Source: Solimicrobium sp040544425 (GTDB taxonomy: Bacteria > Pseudomonadota > Gammaproteobacteria > Burkholderiales > Burkholderiaceae_D). From it: a DNA stretch of 64,000 nt. A program made the position numbers and the translations under genes. Under the pieces are notes generated by a model that worked only from the letters and a program-made list of their open reading frames with translations, was not told the DNA's origin and ran no database searches. The stretch spans positions 124,001 to 188,000 of the forward strand of contig JBEONO010000003.1 in assembly GCA_040544425.1 (NCBI GenBank), given 5' to 3'. Of the stretch, positions 54,785 to 63,480 are shown in pieces (positions within the stretch are counted from its first letter, which is position 1; each line of letters begins with the position of its first letter).

Positions 54785-56083
54785 ATGACTACCTTAATGC
54801 GCCGGGTCGTTGCCGGTATGGGAGCAAACGCGTTCGGTCAGGGAATTTCCATCCTGACCCAGCTGGCTGCGCTGCCGCTGTACCTGGCGATCTGGGATGC
54901 AAATCGCTATGGCGTCTGGTTGATGCTGACCGCGATCCCTTCTTATTTTTCCATGACGGATGGTGGCATCATTAATGCCGCCAGAAACGAGATGACCATG
55001 TCGCTCGGTCGTGGCGATATCTCGCACGCCAACCGGGTGTTTCAAAGCGCGCTGGCGTTTTTGCTGTCCATCTCCGCGCTGGTGTTGCTGATGTTCGGGA
55101 TCGCGGTGTTTGCCACGCCGGTTGCCAATATGCTCAAAGACGATTATGCGATTGTGCTGTTTTTGCTGGTTGCGGGCATTTTTATGTCGTTCATTAATGG
55201 TTTGTCGGAAGCGGTTTTTTGCTCGGTGGGATTGTATGGGCTGGGTACTGCGATGGGACATTGCATCCGTCTGGCCGAATGGGGCGGTGGGTTGATCGGC
55301 CTGTATTTTGGCGGCAGTTTTTTTGATGTGGCAATTGGGATGTTTTCGATGCGGGCGTTCGGCGTGTTGGTGTCGACCGTTCTGAGCAGGCAGTGTGCAC
55401 CGGTCTTTGTCTGGGGATTCGGGCACGCAAGCATGGAGCAATTCAAGATCACCATTCAACCGGCATTGTACTTTTTGATTTTTCCTTTTTCCAGCGCGCT
55501 GAGTATCCAGGGTTTTACTTTGTTGATCGGTTCGATGCTGGGCGCGTCGAGTGTGACGATATTTAATACCTACCGCACGCTGGCACGGGTGATCGTGCAG
55601 GCTACCAGCATATTGAGCTTTTCGGTCGGACCTGAGCTGTCGCGATTGTTTGGGGCAGGGCACTATCAACAGTATTCAACCTTATTCCGTCGTTCGCAGA
55701 TGATCAGTGTGGCCATGGTTCTGGCAACCAGCGCTGTGGTTGTGGTAATCGGTCCGTGGATATTGCAGCTTTGGACGCATGGACGCATAGCCTATTCGCC
55801 CGGTCTGCTTTGGTCAATGTTGTTGTATGCAACAGTCGTCGGATTTGGGCACGTGCCCAAAATTTTACTGATGTCGATAAACCGGCACAGCGTGATTGCG
55901 CTCGCTTCAATCGCCGTGTATGCAGTCAGCCTGGCTCTTGCTTATATGTTGGGCGGAACGATCAATCTGATTGGCACCATTACGGTGATGACAGGTGGAG
56001 AACTGGTCTTGTTGTTATTGACCGTGTACCTGGCAGAATTTGAAATCCGGCGCTCAAAGCAGTTGCCGTTAGCCGTATTTTAG
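54785..56083 (+). CDS. Wzx-like polysaccharide flippase
   Basis: A 432-residue membrane protein with about 12 predicted hydrophobic helices and the N-terminal GANAFGQGISILTQLAALPLY pattern of MATE/PST flippases (split here at about residues 14-34). It would flip undecaprenyl-linked repeat units. It is followed after 12 nt by the polymerase-like gene. Confidence 0.82.
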   Translation: MTTLMRRVVAGMGANAFGQGISILTQLAALPLYLAIWDANRYGVWLMLTAIPSYFSMTDGGIINAARNEMTMSLGRGDISHANRVFQSALAFLLSISALVLLMFGIAVFATPVANMLKDDYAIVLFLLVAGIFMSFINGLSEAVFCSVGLYGLGTAMGHCIRLAEWGGGLIGLYFGGSFFDVAIGMFSMRAFGVLVSTVLSRQCAPVFVWGFGHASMEQFKITIQPALYFLIFPFSSALSIQGFTLLIGSMLGASSVTIFNTYRTLARVIVQATSILSFSVGPELSRLFGAGHYQQYSTLFRRSQMISVAMVLATSAVVVVIGPWILQLWTHGRIAYSPGLLWSMLLYATVVGFGHVPKILLMSINRHSVIALASIAVYAVSLALAYMLGGTINLIGTITVMTGGELVLLLLTVYLAEFEIRRSKQLPLAVF

Positions 56084-56095
56084 TAGACCAGGATT

Positions 56096-57703
56096 ATGAA
56101 ACAGCCACTGACCATTTCAGAAGTCATCAGTAATGCCATGATAGTGCTGGCTGTGATTGCCTTTTTGATGCAGATTCCGATCGATGACAGCACGGAAAAT
56201 ATAGTAACAGCAGTGATTATCCTGATTGGATCAATGATTGCGCTGCTTTATTTCCGGTATTCGGATGCGCTCCAAACGCATCCGATATCTTCGTTTGTGA
56301 TATTCGGTTTTTGCGCCACGACTCAATATGGTGCTTTACTGGTACAGTCTGCAACCTTCAATTCAGTGTCGAAATATCTCCGGCAGCCGATTTACACCTT
56401 TTCTGTCCTGGCGTTTTATCTGCTGATCGCGATTGCCGCCCACATGACATTCCGGCTTTTTTCATCGCCCGATTCAAAGCCTGAGCACAATTTGGGTGGC
56501 CTGCGGCGAATATTGGAAAAGCTGAACCTGTATGCTATTCCTCCCGTATATATCGTGTGGCCTATCGGTGTAATCGGGTTAATTGCGCTCTTGTCTTCCG
56601 GCGCTGTTGATAGTCAGCGAAATTTGGGTAACAAGATCAGCATTGGTATCAGCTTTCTAGCGTGGGCACCATTCTTGATTCCAATCTTTGTAGGGCAGGT
56701 TGGTCGGCAATACTGCAATACGAAAGTGCATTATGCGATACTCACCGGTTTTGCGGCCCTGTTTGCTCTGATCGGCATTGCCGGTAGCGCGCGCTTTATC
56801 ATTGTTTCTGGCGTGACGACGATGTCTTTGATTATGTTGTTGATAGGTATGCGTAGTAAGCGCGCGGCGACCTCCAAACAAATTTATCAGGCTGTGTTGG
56901 TGTTGGCCGTTTGCGCAGCCATGCTTGTTCCGGTTGGACAGCTTGCGACCGCGATGGTGGTGGTCAGATCACATCGCTATAGTTACAGTGCTTCCCAAAT
57001 GGTCAGTGCGACGGTCGATGTGCTGATGGATCCCAAAACCATTGATACTGTCCGAAGCAAAGATAAATTAGCTGCCTTAACAAAATCTTATGACGAGTAC
57101 TATATCGAGAGTCCAATCCTGGCTCGGTTTATCAATACCAAGTTTCACGATACGGCGCTGTACTTTGCAGGCAAGCTGACCGAGCGCGGCCAGGATGAAT
57201 TGACTGATACAACGATAGACTTGGCGTGGTCTTTGCTGCCAGATCCGGTATTAAAATTTTTCGGCGTAAATGTCAACAAAAGCCAGCTTAAATTTACCAT
57301 TGGCGATTACCTGAAGCACCAGGCCACTGGCGCGCCATTAGGTGATTATGATTACGGTTCGAACGTGGCGCATGGTATCGCTATCTTTGGTTGGTTTTTT
57401 CCAGTGATTTATTTTGGACTTTGCCTGCTTTCATACTGGGGGTTGGAGTTTTTAACTTATAAGAATAAAAAGGGTGAAATCATGGTGTCGATGGTGGCGT
57501 CTTTGTTGCTTTGGCGCCTGTTTATTACCGGGATCACGTCTGATTCAATTCTTGGCGCTATCGCATTTACATTTCGAGAAATCCCGCAGTCCATCATCAT
57601 CTTCATTATCACCTATCAAGTCGCAAGACTAATTGCTTATCCATTCATGGTCGCGGACCGCCTTTTTACTGTAAAAAAAGTCAGGTCTGGAAACATCAAA
57701 TGA
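56096..57703 (+). CDS. Wzy-like polysaccharide polymerase candidate
   Basis: A 535-residue polytopic protein with many hydrophobic helices and one long loop (about 300-400, VVRSHRYSYSASQMV through VNVNKSQLKFTIGDYL), the topology of O-antigen/EPS polymerases. Sequence is poorly conserved, as usual for Wzy. It sits between the flippase and an exported protein and overlaps the latter by 4 nt. Confidence 0.7.
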   Translation: MKQPLTISEVISNAMIVLAVIAFLMQIPIDDSTENIVTAVIILIGSMIALLYFRYSDALQTHPISSFVIFGFCATTQYGALLVQSATFNSVSKYLRQPIYTFSVLAFYLLIAIAAHMTFRLFSSPDSKPEHNLGGLRRILEKLNLYAIPPVYIVWPIGVIGLIALLSSGAVDSQRNLGNKISIGISFLAWAPFLIPIFVGQVGRQYCNTKVHYAILTGFAALFALIGIAGSARFIIVSGVTTMSLIMLLIGMRSKRAATSKQIYQAVLVLAVCAAMLVPVGQLATAMVVVRSHRYSYSASQMVSATVDVLMDPKTIDTVRSKDKLAALTKSYDEYYIESPILARFINTKFHDTALYFAGKLTERGQDELTDTTIDLAWSLLPDPVLKFFGVNVNKSQLKFTIGDYLKHQATGAPLGDYDYGSNVAHGIAIFGWFFPVIYFGLCLLSYWGLEFLTYKNKKGEIMVSMVASLLLWRLFITGITSDSILGAIAFTFREIPQSIIIFIITYQVARLIAYPFMVADRLFTVKKVRSGNIK

Positions 57704-59673
57704 ACGGACTGGACAATGCGGACCTGAAGGGATGGCACTTTGCCGGATTTGATTTTAGTGTCGTTTCCCGGTTTATTGCATGTGCGTTGGCCATACTGTT
57801 TTTTTTGCCGCTAAAGCCGGCTTGTGCGCGGCAGATTTTGGCTGGTTCACCCAGTTCTGGCAGCGTCGTGGAACTGCAGGACAAACTTGAGTTGCTGATG
57901 GACAGGCGGGCATCATTGCGACGTCTTGGCGAACCGCGCTTTATGGATTTGAAGTTTATCGGTGTCGGCGCGAATGATATCGTTGCAGCAAGCGCATTGC
58001 TGGGTTGTGGAAAAGCAGAGTGGCAAACCTTTATGGTGAATTTGCCAAACATGGAAACCGGCGATAAGCCGACCGAGATGTTTAGCCTCGTTCCTCTGGT
58101 GCGCTATCTTTATCAGTTTGGTAGCTGCCTGACCGAGGTCCAAAAAAAGCAAATACTGACTAAACTGAACAAGCCTCAATATTTGTTTGGACATGGCACA
58201 ACCAATATGGCAATTGTTCAAGCAAGTTCCTGGTATTTGTTGGCCCAGTATTTTCCAAACAATACCTGGCAAGAGATTGAATCGCATCAATCCTACACAT
58301 CCGCACAGGTGATGGCTAAATTAAAGCCTCTTCTTGCATCACGTACCATGCGTACCTTTCATTCAGGGCACCTTGAATGGCTGTCTCCCAGTTACGCGCT
58401 AATGAACTTGTATCCCTTATTTAATCTGATTGATTTCGCCGTGGATAAGGTAGTCAGGAACAATGCGAACGATGAAGCCATTTTGGAAATCGCTGTTCTT
58501 AAGACAAATTCATTTCACGGTGTGATCGTTCCGCCATTCGCCAGAAATACTGCGGATCAGCGTAACGCTCTGGATGAACCAATAAACTATGCACCAGCGG
58601 CTTCACAACTGGCACTTTGGTACTATTTCGGTGAACCTGCTGGCCTCGGTCAGTATGATCTTCGCAGTCATACTGGTTCCTTTTATGTGTCGATGCTGGG
58701 CATCTCACCATGGCTGCCACCATCAGAAATACTGGCAATGAAATTACCGGCCGCAGCCACGGTTGATCAAGCCGTAAAGACGATTACACCCGGGTTCACA
58801 ATATGGGGCAATCCCGTGAAGCCTCTGATTTTTGGCGACAGCTGGATCAGCGAAGATTTCAGTGTGGGCACCGGCAACCAGCTGTTTGATCCCTATGAAT
58901 ACAGCGGGCATGTTCAGACATTTTCGATCTTGCTGAAATCGACAAAACCACACAATGAAATCGAGTGTTATCAACCGTTTTGGCACAGTGCTTCCGGCGA
59001 GGACGCCTGGCAGTCAGACAGATCATCGCCGTTTCAGCAAATGTATCGCTATGATGAAAGCAGTGTGGTGATGCTGTTTGATATCCCCGAAACCGACCCG
59101 TGGAAATCCGATGCATCCAATCGATTCTGGCCTGAACGAAGTAGCCACGCCGATGCATTGCTGCGCTTGGTCACTTGTCGGTTCGCGCGAAATTTTGATG
59201 AAATAATTCAGCAACCGAACTGGGTGTTTGTCAGAGAGGGCAATGCCTTTGCTGCTATGGCGACGTTGAAAGGATCGAACGAGTACAACAACGCCAGTCC
59301 GGCATTGCTCCATCACTTCACCATGGTCAAAATCCATGAGCCGAAGACTGCCCTGTTTTTCAGGGTCGATAAACAACGTGCTGATTTGAATTTTGCTCAA
59401 TTTCAGACTGCGGTTCGAAAAAGTGTCCCGACTTATGACGCCGCAAGGTCGTCGATTGCTGTGAATGAAAAAAATGGCAGCAAAACGAATGTGATCTTTG
59501 AATTGAAAAAGCAAGCCGACAGTAATTACTGGAGCGCGCTGCCCAATGTAATCAAAGACGGCCAGCCAATGAAATACAACGCTGCTTATACCGTGCAAGC
59601 ACCAGGACTTACCTTGCGTGACGGCGTATTGACCATCAAAACCGAGGCCGGTGAGCTGAAGTTAGTACATTGA
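57700..59673 (+). CDS. Unrecognised secreted protein of the eps operon
   Basis: A 657-residue protein with an N-terminal hydrophobic segment (about 24-40, likely signal or anchor). The first half (about 55-300) is helical with repeated aromatic turns (FGHGTTNMAIVQASSWYLLAQYF, HSGHLEWLSPSYALMNLYPLFN), and the second half is beta-rich (HVQTFSILLKSTKPHN and following). An alpha/alpha-toroid plus beta-sandwich layout, as in polysaccharide lyases of the heparinase/alginate type, is possible but not shown by motifs. It overlaps the polymerase gene, so a role in processing the polymer is likely. Confidence 0.55.
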   Translation: MNGLDNADLKGWHFAGFDFSVVSRFIACALAILFFLPLKPACARQILAGSPSSGSVVELQDKLELLMDRRASLRRLGEPRFMDLKFIGVGANDIVAASALLGCGKAEWQTFMVNLPNMETGDKPTEMFSLVPLVRYLYQFGSCLTEVQKKQILTKLNKPQYLFGHGTTNMAIVQASSWYLLAQYFPNNTWQEIESHQSYTSAQVMAKLKPLLASRTMRTFHSGHLEWLSPSYALMNLYPLFNLIDFAVDKVVRNNANDEAILEIAVLKTNSFHGVIVPPFARNTADQRNALDEPINYAPAASQLALWYYFGEPAGLGQYDLRSHTGSFYVSMLGISPWLPPSEILAMKLPAAATVDQAVKTITPGFTIWGNPVKPLIFGDSWISEDFSVGTGNQLFDPYEYSGHVQTFSILLKSTKPHNEIECYQPFWHSASGEDAWQSDRSSPFQQMYRYDESSVVMLFDIPETDPWKSDASNRFWPERSSHADALLRLVTCRFARNFDEIIQQPNWVFVREGNAFAAMATLKGSNEYNNASPALLHHFTMVKIHEPKTALFFRVDKQRADLNFAQFQTAVRKSVPTYDAARSSIAVNEKNGSKTNVIFELKKQADSNYWSALPNVIKDGQPMKYNAAYTVQAPGLTLRDGVLTIKTEAGELKLVH

Positions 59674-59696
59674 ACTATTGACCGAATGAAATCACT

Positions 59697-60266
59697 ATGA
59701 TTATTCAGAAAGACTTCCCCTACACGGGTCCTTCATTCAGTCTGCAGAACCGGCTGGGACGTCTGGTTTGGGGCGTTACCTGTATTTTTCTGTTCAGGCT
59801 CACGCCAAGAGTGATGCATGGATGGCGCTGTATGATCTTGCGGCTGTTTGGCGCGCAAATTGGACGGCATGTTCACATACATGCCAATGTCAAAATCTGG
59901 GCGCCTTGGAATCTTGTGGTGAGTGATTACGTTGGTATAGGTGACGGCGTTAATTTGTATTGCATGGATAAAATTGTCATCGGAGAATATGCGGTCATTT
60001 CGCAGGGTGCGCATTTATGCGCAGGCAGCCATGACTTTAACCAGGCAAGTTTTCAACTGATCACAGCGCCGATAAAAATTGGCGCGCGTGCCTGGGTTTG
60101 TGCGGATGCGTTTGTCGGTATGGGGGTAACTATACCGGAAGGGGTTGTATTGGGAGCGCGGGCGCTGGCGGGCAAATCGATCGATGAAACTTGGACTGTC
60201 TGGGGTGGTGTGCCAGCTAAAAAAATTGGAACGCGAGATCGGCAACGCGTTTGTGGTCTGGAATGA
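59697..60266 (+). CDS. wcaF: WcaF-like hexapeptide acyltransferase
   Basis: A 189-residue left-handed beta-helix acetyltransferase. IGRHVHIHANVKIWAPWNLV, YVGIGDGVNLYCMDKIVIG and the HDF acceptor loop are typical of WcaF/NodL. It would O-acetylate the polymer. Its stop overlaps the next start (ATGA). Confidence 0.85.
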   Translation: MIIQKDFPYTGPSFSLQNRLGRLVWGVTCIFLFRLTPRVMHGWRCMILRLFGAQIGRHVHIHANVKIWAPWNLVVSDYVGIGDGVNLYCMDKIVIGEYAVISQGAHLCAGSHDFNQASFQLITAPIKIGARAWVCADAFVGMGVTIPEGVVLGARALAGKSIDETWTVWGGVPAKKIGTRDRQRVCGLE

Positions 60267-61369
60267 AGGTTCCCGCTATCCGCATTCATGAAGTTGACGG
60301 GATACGTGGATGGGCTGCGTTAGTTGTGCTGCTCTATCACACCTTTGGTGAAATGCTTAAATTTGCGGTGCCAAATGTCAAGTCATTTTGGGTTGCACCA
60401 TTTCTTGCCAGCCATATAGCAGTACTGGTTTTTTTTGTGTTGTCTGGAGATGCGTTGAGCAACGGGTTTTTTTCAGGCGGCGGATTTAAGTCTGTAGACC
60501 GTTTGCTGGTTAGAAGATATTTTCGGCTGACCGTGCCAATATTCCTGTCTTGCCTGATCACTTATTTAATTATGGTGCTGGGGTTTGATTTCCACAGCCA
60601 GGCATCATCGGTCTTAAATATATCAGGCTGGTTAAGTAAGTTCCTGCAATTTCATGCCTCGCTGTATAGTTTTTTGCGCTACGCATTCGTCGACGTTTAT
60701 GTGTCTCATACACCTGAGACTGCCTACAATCCATTCTTATGGACGATGTCGGTGGAGATGATCGGTTCTATGCTGGTGTTTTTACTTTGTTATATCTGGG
60801 GCCGCCTAAAAAATGCGGGGCTGGTTTGCGTCGCACTTATTCTGTTTTCGACCTGTATAGGAACTTACTTCTCTTTATTTTTTGCCGGTGTTTTTCTAGG
60901 GTACCTGAGAAAACTTGGATACCTGAAAGTCTTGCGAGATAAAAAAAATTACCAGCTGGCCTGCTCGGCGGTTCTCCTTGCGCTGTTTGTCTACCTGATG
61001 TGGTCGACATCCGGTCAGGTGAATATGAATTTTATGCCGATCAAGATAGTCGTTGCCATGATTTTGGTTTTCTGTTTTTACACTCATGATGGATCAAAAA
61101 CGTTTTTCAATAATCGGGTATCGCAATTTCTCGGTGAAATTTCATTTCCGGTTTACCTGTTGCACTTTCAGGTATTGATTTCGTTAATGTCGTGGTTGGT
61201 GATACAGGACTTCGCAAGAAGTCAGGGCTTGAATCAAAGCCACCTGCTCATCATCGGCTGGGTCTCGGTGATCGTTACCCTGCTTGCGGCAACCTGCTTT
61301 CGGATCGTTGAGAAACTTGTTTTGAAAAAAATTGATTTCTATGTTTTGCGAATTTTGTCTGATGGTTGA
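60263..61369 (+). CDS. Acyltransferase-3 family membrane protein
   Basis: A 368-residue protein with about ten hydrophobic helices. The N-terminal EVDGIRGWAALVVLLYH is the acyltransferase-3 signature (RxxAxxxVxxxH-type). The start at 60263 overlaps wcaF; a TTG at 60251 is less likely. It probably transfers acyl groups to the polymer. Confidence 0.86.
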   Translation: MKVPAIRIHEVDGIRGWAALVVLLYHTFGEMLKFAVPNVKSFWVAPFLASHIAVLVFFVLSGDALSNGFFSGGGFKSVDRLLVRRYFRLTVPIFLSCLITYLIMVLGFDFHSQASSVLNISGWLSKFLQFHASLYSFLRYAFVDVYVSHTPETAYNPFLWTMSVEMIGSMLVFLLCYIWGRLKNAGLVCVALILFSTCIGTYFSLFFAGVFLGYLRKLGYLKVLRDKKNYQLACSAVLLALFVYLMWSTSGQVNMNFMPIKIVVAMILVFCFYTHDGSKTFFNNRVSQFLGEISFPVYLLHFQVLISLMSWLVIQDFARSQGLNQSHLLIIGWVSVIVTLLAATCFRIVEKLVLKKIDFYVLRILSDG

Positions 61370-61400
61370 TTTGATGCTGAATCAAAATTAAAGGAAAAGA

Positions 61401-62336
61401 ATGAAATTGCTGAAACGATTAAAAATGGCTTGCGTGGCATTGATCGTTTGCCTGCTTGTTGGCGAAGCCGGCGCGAGAATTGCAGGCATTGTTGATTTTC
61501 CGCTGTACTCAACAGGCGACGATATCGGATATATTCCCAAGCCATCCCAGTCTGGAAAATTTTTAAACAAGAATGATTGGGTGTTCAATGATAAAAGCAT
61601 GGGGATAGATAAAAATTGGGACCCGCGCAATCATTTTAATATCCTGTTGATTGGCAACAGCATCATCATGGGCGGCAATCCCTATGCGCAACAGCAAAAG
61701 ATAGCGCCGTTGGTCCAAAAAAGTTTAACTGGAAATCAAATTCTGTGGCCAATTGCTACTGGTGGTTGGAGTGTCGTCAATGAAACGGCCTATCTGGAGC
61801 AAAATCCGGAAGTGGCCAAGGCTGCCAACTTTTTTGTCTGGGAATATATGCATGGCGAATTGAGTCAGCTCAGCCAATGGCGTGGCCACTATGTGTTTCC
61901 AGACGAAAAGCCCGTGTCCGCATTATGGTATGCGGTCAGACGTTATGTATTGCCGCGTTTCGTCGCCTTTAACATGGACGAGTTACCTCCGGTTGGAAGC
62001 ACCGGTGAAGATCATCTTAAGCATTTCGCCATTCAGCTCGATGCGCTTAGTAAAGCCGCCGGACATAAGCCGGCAGGTATTCTGTTGCTCTACCCAACGG
62101 AACAAGAACTGGAGTTGAGCAGATCAGGCGGTGAATGGCTGGAAGAACGTCCCATGCTTGAGAAATTGGCTGGCATTTTCGGTATTACCGTTATTGATGT
62201 GGCGACCCGTCTGGAATGGACAAGCGATATGTATCGTGATGGGATTCACCCGACTGTCGCGGGCAATATTGTCCTGGCAAAAATAATTGCTGATGGCATC
62301 GCTTCCGGAATACATGAAACTACGGCGAGCAAATAG
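61401..62336 (+). CDS. SGNH-fold hydrolase-like exported protein
   Basis: A 311-residue protein with a signal/anchor (about 8-24). ILLIGNSIIMGG places Ser87 in a GNS block I motif, and DGIHPTVAGN (from Asp280 to His283) is the DxxH block V motif. This is the SGNH esterase/transferase layout. With two acyltransferases upstream it may remove or transfer O-acyl groups in the periplasm. Confidence 0.75.
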   Translation: MKLLKRLKMACVALIVCLLVGEAGARIAGIVDFPLYSTGDDIGYIPKPSQSGKFLNKNDWVFNDKSMGIDKNWDPRNHFNILLIGNSIIMGGNPYAQQQKIAPLVQKSLTGNQILWPIATGGWSVVNETAYLEQNPEVAKAANFFVWEYMHGELSQLSQWRGHYVFPDEKPVSALWYAVRRYVLPRFVAFNMDELPPVGSTGEDHLKHFAIQLDALSKAAGHKPAGILLLYPTEQELELSRSGGEWLEERPMLEKLAGIFGITVIDVATRLEWTSDMYRDGIHPTVAGNIVLAKIIADGIASGIHETTASK

Positions 62337-62371
62337 CACATACACTGCAAACATAACTGGGTAGATTTAAA

Positions 62372-63370
62372 TTGAAGATATTTTACATAGGCGATGTCCG
62401 CGAAGGCACAACCACTCTAGACCGCATGCGGGCACTGGAGCGATTGGGCCATGTGCTGGTCCCTTTCAACATTTCCCCCTACCAGCCGCAGAACCGCGTG
62501 ATCAATTCGATTAAATCGCGCTTAAAGCCACGCTTCATGCTGCAAAAAATGAATGACGATATCAGAACTCTGGTTGAACAAACTGCCGGGATTGATTGCG
62601 CATGGGTCGATAAGGGCACCTTGGTATTTCCCGAGACAGTTGAATTCCTGCGAAAGAAATGTGGCGTCACAATACACTACACCCCTGATCCGCAAATTCT
62701 GTTTTTCCGTTCACGCCATTTCAGTCAGTCGATTCCCATCTACGATCATTTGGTCACCACTAAGGATTTTGAGCTGGCCCTGTACACTGAGAACGGCGCG
62801 AAAAATGTCATTCATGTGCCACAAAGTTATTGTCCAGTCCGGTATAAAAATCCGACGCCGTCCATGAAATTTTCAGCCGAGGTTGGTTTTATCGGTCGTT
62901 GCGAACCGCATTACCTGAAGCAGATCAACGGCATGAACGGGGTCGAGAAAGTCGTCATTTTTGGTGACCAATGGGCCAAGCCCCAAAACCGCAAACACGT
63001 AGATGCCAGCTTTACCGTGAATGGCAGCGTTTGGAAAGAAGATTATGTGTCAGCGCTGGCATCCTTCAAGATCAGCCTGGGTCTGCTTTCAAAAAACTAT
63101 CCCGAGCAGCACACCACCAGAACCTTTGAGATCCCGGCAGCAGGTACCTTCCTGCTGGCTGAGAGAACGGCAGAGCATCAGGGCTTTTTCGAAGAAGGTG
63201 TTGAAGCAGAATTCTTTAGTAGTCCTGAAGAAATGCTGTCAAAAGCAAAATTCTATTTAGTCAATGGTGCAGCCAGAGACAAAATTTCTGCCAGAGGCCG
63301 GATACGCTGTACCACGAGTGGTTATGACACTGACAGCGTCATGAAAAAGATATTGTCGAATGTAGTCTGA
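62372..63370 (+). CDS. CgeB-like glycosyltransferase
   Basis: A 332-residue protein with a TTG start (first residues KIFYIGDVREGTT). It has IHYTPDPQILFF, VGFIGRCEPHYLKQI and the C-terminal RTFEIPAAGTFLLAERT, FFEEGVEAEFFSSPEEML of CgeB/YkvP-type GT enzymes. It ends exactly where the manC promoter begins. Confidence 0.78.
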   Translation: MKIFYIGDVREGTTTLDRMRALERLGHVLVPFNISPYQPQNRVINSIKSRLKPRFMLQKMNDDIRTLVEQTAGIDCAWVDKGTLVFPETVEFLRKKCGVTIHYTPDPQILFFRSRHFSQSIPIYDHLVTTKDFELALYTENGAKNVIHVPQSYCPVRYKNPTPSMKFSAEVGFIGRCEPHYLKQINGMNGVEKVVIFGDQWAKPQNRKHVDASFTVNGSVWKEDYVSALASFKISLGLLSKNYPEQHTTRTFEIPAAGTFLLAERTAEHQGFFEEGVEAEFFSSPEEMLSKAKFYLVNGAARDKISARGRIRCTTSGYDTDSVMKKILSNVV

Positions 63371-63404
63371 AGGTCATGAATTTGACACACTAATTGTCTA
63401 CAAT
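63371..63404 (+). promoter_or_regulatory. PhoB-type promoter of manC
   Basis: AGGTCAT (63371-63377), 4 nt, TTGACAC (63382-63388), exactly 10 nt, TACAAT (63399-63404). The first half-site and the -10 are strong; the second half-site is weaker. TTGACA to TACAAT is only 11 nt apart, far too close for a normal -35/-10 pair. Confidence 0.45.
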
Positions 63405-63480
63405 CTGTACCCATTATGCCGATCCGCAGTTTAGTTGTAGCGGACAGGGAATGGCGTCAACGATTTAATTCGACTTTCAA

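Noticed and set aside
54794..55669. A 291-codon open frame opposite to the flippase gene
   Set aside because: Low-complexity Gln/His/Arg composition typical of an antisense shadow of a hydrophobic membrane protein.
63382..63404. TTGACA and TACAAT read as a normal sigma-70 promoter before manC
   Set aside because: Only 11 nt apart, far below the usual 16-18; the activator-type geometry fits better.
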